A stretch of 19,428 bases of DNA from Nostoc sp. GT001 (GTDB lineage: Bacteria > Cyanobacteriota > Cyanobacteriia > Cyanobacteriales > Nostocaceae). Under the pieces are notes generated by a model. That model made no database searches, had not been told where the DNA came from, and was given only the letters and a program-made list of their open reading frames with translations. The stretch's first letter is position 1. Each line of letters begins with the position of its first letter. Below are positions 14,968 through 19,428 of this stretch, in pieces. The DNA lies in assembly GCF_030382115.1 (NCBI RefSeq), contig NZ_JAUDRJ010000003.1, positions 1,632,144 to 1,651,571 of the forward strand. The letters run 5' to 3'. Both the position numbers and the translations under genes were made by a program.

Positions 14968-17418
14968 ATGTCATATACAGCCTACTTACGTTCGATTAAA
15001 AATAAACTCCAGAGAACTGGGAAAACTCAAAAAAGCCTACGGGTCAAAACCATCATAGAACAGTTTGGCTACCAGCGTAGAAGTCAATCATTCATAGATG
15101 ATTTTAATACTGCTCTTGATGAATTAGGGCTTTGTGCAAATCCTCAGTTGGATTTGCATATTCCGTTAGATACAAAAATAGCAATTTTTCTTAAAGGTGT
15201 AGAACCAATAAATGAAGTTGCTGAATCTCAATCTATTTCAGCCAAACTAAAAGAGGCAATCTCAGTTAAACACGATTTTTTCTACTACTTGTTTGATTTT
15301 GGCTCTGAACAAGAATATGAACGATTTCAAGCGTGTTTAGATTCTCACCAGCCAGTAGGTATTTTTTTAATTCCACAAGTAGAAGATTTCTTCTCTGATA
15401 TTGTTGTCAAAATCTTTAATTATGAATTAATTAGAAAATACCAGTATGGCGGCTATAATAGTATCCCCAAAGCTGCTGCTAGGAAAATTCCTACAAGTAT
15501 TGTCTCAGAAGATAAAGATTGTGAAGATGAACAAGAAAATTCTATCTCTGATGCTAGCATTTTTCAGTTTTATCGTTCAACCATGACCAGTATTATACTT
15601 GGCAACACTGGTTTAGAATTGCTTGATTCTGAAAAATTCGATCAGCAGTTTGAACAGATATCCCTATATGCCAATAAATATAATTCCGAACAATTTTTTA
15701 TTTTATTTCATTGTCCATCGGCATTAGAAATCCAAGCTCATCAACAAGAAGATGCTTTAGGCTACTTGGTAGATAGAGTTGCTAGTAAAATTCCTTTTAC
15801 TTTTACTCTCAGGTGTAAATATCCAAATGAAGCCTCTATTGAATACAAAGAGGAAGTATACGCCCATTTCCGCCTATTACTGGAACTTCCATATTATGAA
15901 ATAGAGGAAGATGATGCATCTTTGCAAGATTACTTTGTCGAATTGCAAAAGGCTCAAATACAGGCTGAGTCACAGTTACTATTAAAAATGAAAGCTGAAC
16001 ATTTTTACACTCTGAAGTGGCAGCAAGAAAGTAAAGAATATATCTACCTTAAGTATTTTGCTATTAAAACGTTGGAAAGTCTAGGATATGGATTGTCTAA
16101 TATCGGCTGTGAAGTTGAATTGACTTCTAGCGATGAAGAAACAATCGATGAAGATACATCAGATGATGATGAAGAGTACCAAAATGAGATTATTGAAGTC
16201 TATGTCAAAAATCAGGTAGTGGTTGAAATAGAAACTCTCAAATACCAGGAATTTCAGGATAATAACCTCTTTTTAGATTCAATTAAAAGAGTTTTAAGGA
16301 AATCAAAAGTATGGCCAAATAAACTAGAAAGCCTTTGGTTAGTAATTCCTGGTTTTGAGATAGCACGAAATTATTACCAATTGAAAAAGGCTAAGGAAAT
16401 ATTAGAATATAAGTTTTCTGGATATTATGGCGATCGCTTCCAAGTTGTAATCATGGCTCCTGATTATGAAAAACACCAATTAGTCCCAGTATCCTTTGAC
16501 TCTATCGACTATCCATCTTTTAATTATGGAGCTAAAAAAACTAGTTTAGTACAAGCATATCCAATTACTAACCGCATCAAAGAATTTAAGCTTGACTTTA
16601 GCCAAGTACAAGGGCTAAATGAAGAAAAAGATAAACTAACTAGACTCTTGAAGCTGCAATCTAAAGGATATAAGAGTTCAATTGGTGGAATTCTTTTCTA
16701 TGGCTTACCGGGATGTGGTAAAACTCTACTAGCAAATGCCTTTGCTAATGAGTCTGGGAGATATTTCTTTAAGTTCTCTCCTGCCGATATTGTCAGTGTT
16801 TGGATCGGGCAAAGTCAAAAGAATATTCGAGATATATTTGCTCAAGCTAAGAAAAAGTCTCCTTCACTTTTATTCATTGATGAATTAGACAGTATTGGAT
16901 TTAATCGTAATGATGACAACGCACATACAGACCAAAAGGCAACCATCAACCAGTTACTTATAGAACTAAATAATCTTCAAAATAGTGATGTAATTGTCAT
17001 TGCTGCAACTAATTATTTGAGTGGCATTGATAGTGCTTTGAAACGTTCTGGTAGATTGGATTGGAAGATTCCTGTTTTTCCACCGGATCAAGTAGAGAGA
17101 AGAGATTTATTCCAATACTACTTGTCGAAAATTGATATTAATCAGCTAGTCAACTTTGAAATTCTTGCAGATAAAAGTGGTAGATTTACTTCATCCGATA
17201 TTGAGTTAGTTTGTCGGGAAGTTAGAAATGCTATTCTTCTAGAAGAAATCAATTCGGCTTTAACAACTTCAGATGTGATTACTTATATCAATAATCTACA
17301 AGATGGTGGGTTAAGTCTTAACGAAGAACAAGTCAAAGAATTTTTAGAAGAGTGTAGGAGAATGAGTGTAAAGAATCCTAAGTTAGAAACTCTGAAATTA
17401 GAATGGGGATTGTTTTAG
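14968..17418 (+). CDS. Large protein with C-terminal AAA+ ATPase and unrecognised N-terminal domains
   Basis: In this 816-residue soluble protein, residues 545-765 are a complete AAA+ module of the Cdc48/FtsH/Vps4 type. Walker A is GLPGCGKT (579-586), the pore-loop aromatic is Trp612 in SVWIGQS, Walker B is LLFIDELD (634-641), sensor 1 is Asn682 in AATN, and the finger arginines are Arg693 and Arg696. A lid helix region begins at GRFTSSDIELV (738). Such modules form hexamers that thread or remodel proteins. Residues 1-340 match nothing I know. Residues 350-470 have an alpha-beta pattern (LKYFAIKTLESLGYGL, EIIEVYVKNQVVVEIETLK, LESLWLVIPG) that recalls the PD-(D/E)xK nuclease core. An acidic insert (389-406) sits inside it. 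The gene is more AT-rich than its neighbours. No membrane segment or metalloprotease motif is visible. It could be a defence or quality-control ATPase. Confidence 0.8.
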   Translation: MSYTAYLRSIKNKLQRTGKTQKSLRVKTIIEQFGYQRRSQSFIDDFNTALDELGLCANPQLDLHIPLDTKIAIFLKGVEPINEVAESQSISAKLKEAISVKHDFFYYLFDFGSEQEYERFQACLDSHQPVGIFLIPQVEDFFSDIVVKIFNYELIRKYQYGGYNSIPKAAARKIPTSIVSEDKDCEDEQENSISDASIFQFYRSTMTSIILGNTGLELLDSEKFDQQFEQISLYANKYNSEQFFILFHCPSALEIQAHQQEDALGYLVDRVASKIPFTFTLRCKYPNEASIEYKEEVYAHFRLLLELPYYEIEEDDASLQDYFVELQKAQIQAESQLLLKMKAEHFYTLKWQQESKEYIYLKYFAIKTLESLGYGLSNIGCEVELTSSDEETIDEDTSDDDEEYQNEIIEVYVKNQVVVEIETLKYQEFQDNNLFLDSIKRVLRKSKVWPNKLESLWLVIPGFEIARNYYQLKKAKEILEYKFSGYYGDRFQVVIMAPDYEKHQLVPVSFDSIDYPSFNYGAKKTSLVQAYPITNRIKEFKLDFSQVQGLNEEKDKLTRLLKLQSKGYKSSIGGILFYGLPGCGKTLLANAFANESGRYFFKFSPADIVSVWIGQSQKNIRDIFAQAKKKSPSLLFIDELDSIGFNRNDDNAHTDQKATINQLLIELNNLQNSDVIVIAATNYLSGIDSALKRSGRLDWKIPVFPPDQVERRDLFQYYLSKIDINQLVNFEILADKSGRFTSSDIELVCREVRNAILLEEINSALTTSDVITYINNLQDGGLSLNEEQVKEFLEECRRMSVKNPKLETLKLEWGLF

Positions 17419-17437
17419 AAATGGGCTAATAAAAATA

Positions 17438-17466
17438 GCGTAGGCGTAGCCCGTCGTAGACATTGC
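17438..17466. repeat. Dispersed Nostoc-type repeat between two plus-strand genes
   Basis: The block GCGTAGGCGTAGCCCGTCGT, continuing to TTGC at 17466, has the style of a very common Nostocales spacer repeat. It lies between the AAA+ stop (17418) and the hydrolase start (17502). It weakens the case that the two genes form an old operon. Confidence 0.6.
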
Positions 17467-17501
17467 ACCTTTTGGTAGTTTTGGAAAATAACTTTAGGAA
17501 T

Positions 17502-18422
17502 ATGAAATATTTTAATCATCGAAAACTGCTGCTAACAAGTCTAGGAGCAATAGCGATCGCCTACATTTCAACTTGTCTATTTTTGTTTGTTCGGCAGCGT
17601 TCTTTGATATTTAGCCCCACTCCACAAATTTTAACTCTACCTAGTTCACCCGACTTTTTTCTTCCTTACAAAGATGTGCGTTTATCTATTACCGACTCTA
17701 ATGAATATATACATGGCTGGTGGATTCCAGCACCATTACCAAAAGAGAAAGTTTCTTTAATTCCAAATGAGCCTGTAAAAATTTTAAAATCACCTAAAAC
17801 ATTTTTATACTTTTGTGGTGCTGCTAATAATAAAGGTTACTACAATTATATAGGCAGACTTCAAGCAATGCGACAGTTAGGGTTTTCTGTATTAGTGATT
17901 GACTACCGAGGTTATGGTAGTAGCAAAGGGAATTTCCCTAGTGAGTCTCAGCTTTATCAAGATAGTCAAATAGCCTGGAATTATTTAGTAAAAATACAAC
18001 AAATACCTCCTGAGAGAATTGTTATTTACGGCGAATCAATGGGGGGAGCAGTTGCTATAGATTTGGCAGTAAAACATCCAGAAGCAAGTCGATTAATTGT
18101 GCAAAGCTCTTTTACATCAATGGCAGAGGAAATCAAATATAGAGATTGGTTACGTATGTTTCCCATCGAGTTACTGCTAACACAAAAGTTTGATTCTATT
18201 TCTAAAGTTCGTTCTCTACGTCTTCCCGTTTTATTTATTCATGGAACTAATGACAGCATTGTTCCATCCTACATGAGTCAGCAGTTATATGATGCTGCCC
18301 CTGAACCCAAACAACTTTTATTAATTCCAAAAGGAAAACATGTCCAAATTTATCAACCTGGAAGTAACTCGTATTTACAAGCAATTCAGAAGTTTATCCA
18401 AAAGGTAGAATCTCAAGAGTAA
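17502..18422 (+). CDS. Membrane-anchored alpha/beta hydrolase of the Bem46/ABHD13 type
   Basis: I choose ATG 17502 (306 residues), since the 13 upstream codons contain no family sequence. AGGAA at 17496-17500 is very close to it. One membrane segment (about 9-30) would anchor the enzyme with its catalytic domain outside the cytoplasm. The triad is complete: Ser179 in GESMGG, Asp251 in HGTNDSIVP, and His280 in GKHVQIY. The strand-to-oxyanion motif, usually HGNAGN, reads FCGAANNKG (104-112), with Cys for His, so substrate or activity may differ. The family is involved in lipid or peptide ester hydrolysis, but few members have known substrates. It follows the AAA+ gene by 83 bases, with a repeat between them. 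Confidence 0.85.
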   Translation: MKYFNHRKLLLTSLGAIAIAYISTCLFLFVRQRSLIFSPTPQILTLPSSPDFFLPYKDVRLSITDSNEYIHGWWIPAPLPKEKVSLIPNEPVKILKSPKTFLYFCGAANNKGYYNYIGRLQAMRQLGFSVLVIDYRGYGSSKGNFPSESQLYQDSQIAWNYLVKIQQIPPERIVIYGESMGGAVAIDLAVKHPEASRLIVQSSFTSMAEEIKYRDWLRMFPIELLLTQKFDSISKVRSLRLPVLFIHGTNDSIVPSYMSQQLYDAAPEPKQLLLIPKGKHVQIYQPGSNSYLQAIQKFIQKVESQE

Positions 18423-18455
18423 GAAATAGATCCATCGGGATGGCTGCGAAACGAT

Positions 18456-18623
18456 TCAAAAATAGAGTTCTTCTTTGAACTAATCTATGGAATATAAATT
18501 GGGATCTGTGGGGCGATCGCTATTACCACACCCTAATTGCTCGTAAAAAATAACTCGTCTTCCTGTTGTTGCGATCGCTTCCCACTCTCCATTTAAATTC
18601 AGTTTCGTAATAGGCGATCGCAT
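18456..18623 (-). pseudogene. Proline iminopeptidase remnant
   Basis: On the minus strand an ATG frame (18623-18480) encodes 47 residues. Their second half, GRRVIFYEQLGCGNSDRP followed by TDPNLYSID, is the highly conserved front part of proline iminopeptidase, an alpha/beta hydrolase that removes N-terminal proline. The HGGPG oxyanion motif that should precede it is absent. A TAG at 18480-18482 interrupts the frame, and after it FKEEL continues as in intact enzymes before another stop at 18456. The nucleophile and the rest of the roughly 300-residue enzyme are missing. It is a gene relic, not a working gene. It contains two HIP1 sites. Confidence 0.65.
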
Positions 18624-18647
18624 CTCATACGTGTCTACTTTTGCCTT

Positions 18648-18723
18648 GGCGAATGGAATTCGCGGCTACACAGGTAAAGTCCGCCTATCGCGCTTGCGCT
18701 GCGCGAAGCGCACCAAGTGGACT
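18648..18723. repeat. Structured dispersed repeat, copy 1, with nested palindrome
   Basis: Bases 18648-18686 match 19381-19419 at 33 of 39 positions. The first hairpin is GCGAAT-gga-ATTCGC (18649-18663). The second half (AGTCC at 18678-18682 with GGACT at 18719-18723) is split by another palindrome, GCGCTT (18690-18695) with AAGCGC (18706-18711). This suggests that one repeat has inserted into another. Confidence 0.65.
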
Positions 18724-18852
18724 AAGGTCAAATTAAGGTTTTGAAACACACGGAGTTGGGTAAAGTTTCGTGTAGACGCGGTTTCTAACTGCCCATTTCG
18801 CTGTAGGTCTTTTGGTGGAGGATATAAAAGCGCCGCTTCGGGGATGGTATTT

Positions 18853-19095
18853 TTATTCATCAGTCTCAGGTATTACTTCTTCTGCTGTCGCTTCATTCTC
18901 AGAAATGTCAATGGCTTGTAAAACCTGTTTAACTATTTTTGGGTGCAATATTTTTCCTGAATGAAAAGGAATCACTACTCTCACTTCTTCTCGAAAATAA
19001 ATCCTGTGACTTCCTTTGCTTCTAATTTGAATAAAGCCTACATCTAATAAAAGTTTTTCAGCTTCTGTTGCAGTCAAACGTGGCAGCTTAGGCAA
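18853..19095 (-). CDS. hicA: HicA-family mRNA-interferase toxin
   Basis: HicA toxins cleave mRNA on or off the ribosome and halt growth until neutralised by HicB. The 80-residue protein has the double-stranded-RNA-binding-like fold signature: LTATEAEKLLLDVGFIQIRS, then the catalytic GSH (His30), then RIYFREEVRVVIPFH. The C-terminal tail after residue 62 is acidic and longer than in most HicA proteins. The start is TTG (19093-19095) with GGAGGT at 19101-19106, five bases ahead. It overlaps the last eight bases of hicB, so both are translated from one message. The antitoxin-first order fits the many cyanobacterial HicBA pairs. Confidence 0.85.
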   Translation of the reverse strand: MPKLPRLTATEAEKLLLDVGFIQIRSKGSHRIYFREEVRVVIPFHSGKILHPKIVKQVLQAIDISENEATAEEVIPETDE

Positions 19096-19312
19096 CTTTT
19101 ACCTCCAAGGTTATTGTGAATGTTTCCTTGTTCTGAAGCGCCTGTTTTTCTGAATTTGACAAGGTTTCTATATAAAGCTCAACTGCTTCTTTGATATTTG
19201 CCTGTACTTCTTCTAGGGAATCACCTTGAGATTGACAACCAGGAAGTTCAGGACAATAAGCATAATATCCATATTCATCTTTTTCGATAACAATGCTAAC
19301 TTTATACGACAT
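19088..19312 (-). CDS. hicB: HicB-family antitoxin
   Basis: This 74-residue protein consists of just the partial RNase-H-like HicB fold. KVSIVIEKDEYGYYAYCPEL then PGCQSQGDSLEEVQANIKEA is the family signature, and a final strand is ITLEVKVA. It binds and blocks HicA. No ribbon-helix-helix or helix-turn-helix tail is present, so self-repression of the operon, if any, must work differently. ATG 19310-19312 has only a weak upstream site. It comes first in the pair. Confidence 0.85.
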   Translation of the reverse strand: MSYKVSIVIEKDEYGYYAYCPELPGCQSQGDSLEEVQANIKEAVELYIETLSNSEKQALQNKETFTITLEVKVA

Positions 19313-19380
19313 ATCAAAGTTACCTTTACTCGTTCAATAACTATTATCACCTCTCATCCCTCTCCTGATATCTTGCACCA

Positions 19381-19428
19381 GGCGACTGAAAGTCGCGGCT
19401 ACACAGGCAAAACCCGCCTGCGCGGGTT
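19381..19428. repeat. Structured dispersed repeat, copy 2 (right edge)
   Basis: There are two consecutive hairpins. The first is GCGACT-gaa-AGTCGC (19382-19396). The second is AACCCGC-CTGC-GCGGGTT (19411-19428), which ends at the window edge. The first 39 bases match 18648-18686 at 33 positions. The stem changes compensate (A-T in copy 1, C-G here), which argues for selection on structure. The two copies bracket hicBA and the adjacent spacer. Confidence 0.7.

Noticed and set aside
14968..17418. AAA+ protein as an FtsH protease
   Set aside because: There is no HExxH zinc site after the ATPase and there are no N-terminal membrane segments.
14968..18422. AAA+ gene and downstream hydrolase as one two-gene defence system
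   Set aside because: The hydrolase is of a common housekeeping family and a dispersed repeat lies between the genes, so a functional pair is not supported.
18666..18860. Minus frame overlapping the end of hicA by eight bases
   Set aside because: Its last part is encoded by the structured dispersed repeat and it shows no family pattern. The overlap with hicA looks accidental.

Overview
The window looks like a chromosomal segment from a filamentous cyanobacterium of the Nostocales type. HIP1 octamers (GCGATCGC) recur throughout, for example near 2899, 3482, 7237, 8339, 13979, 16430 and 18513. The genes include plastocyanin, cytochrome c6 and cytochrome c550 of photosystem II. Spacers carry heptamer tandem repeats (CCCAATG/CCCTATT) and other palindromic repeats of the kind common in Nostoc relatives. 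The genus cannot be fixed from this sequence alone.

Layout. 1-370: an unassigned open edge. 371-706: a small ribbon-helix-helix protein. 842-883: a strong hairpin, then about 500 bases with little in them. 1438-4177: a two-GAF histidine kinase and a START/cyclase-like (SRPBCC) gene, preceded by a possible short leader ORF and followed by a clear terminator. 4271-4343: tRNA-Glu(TTC) on the minus strand. 4670-6589: a CPA1-type cation/proton antiporter with a C-terminal TrkA-like regulatory region. It is convergent with a cytochrome b6-like membrane protein (6835-7467), across a spacer built from inverted and direct repeats. 7568-8263: a lipase-like alpha/beta hydrolase. 8878-10353: a TonB-like proline-rich protein.

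10731-12908 is a minus-strand photosynthetic electron-carrier cluster: an IF-2 N-domain mini-protein, psbV, petE and petJ. PetE and PetJ are the copper and iron alternatives for the same step between cytochrome b6f and photosystem I. The petE promoter has a 17-base operator-like palindrome over its likely -35 box. 13064-14805 holds two translationally coupled sugar-type ABC permeases. Divergent from them, 14968-17418 encodes an 816-residue protein with a C-terminal AAA+ ATPase and an unrecognised N-terminal part that may include a decayed nuclease-like fold. It is followed by a membrane-anchored Bem46-like hydrolase. 18423-19428 holds a broken proline iminopeptidase fragment, a HicB-HicA toxin-antitoxin pair, and two copies of a structured repeat flanking that pair.

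The most interesting points are these. The histidine kinase has Asp where the phospho-accepting His should be, with a HIP1 site lying exactly there. The stand-alone cytochrome b6-like protein has Gln in place of one heme-ligand His. The AAA+ protein has an unexplained N-terminal half. The petE operator candidate, the iminopeptidase remnant, and the repeat with compensating stem changes around hicBA also deserve a look. No complete, clearly new multi-gene system can be shown from sequence reading alone.
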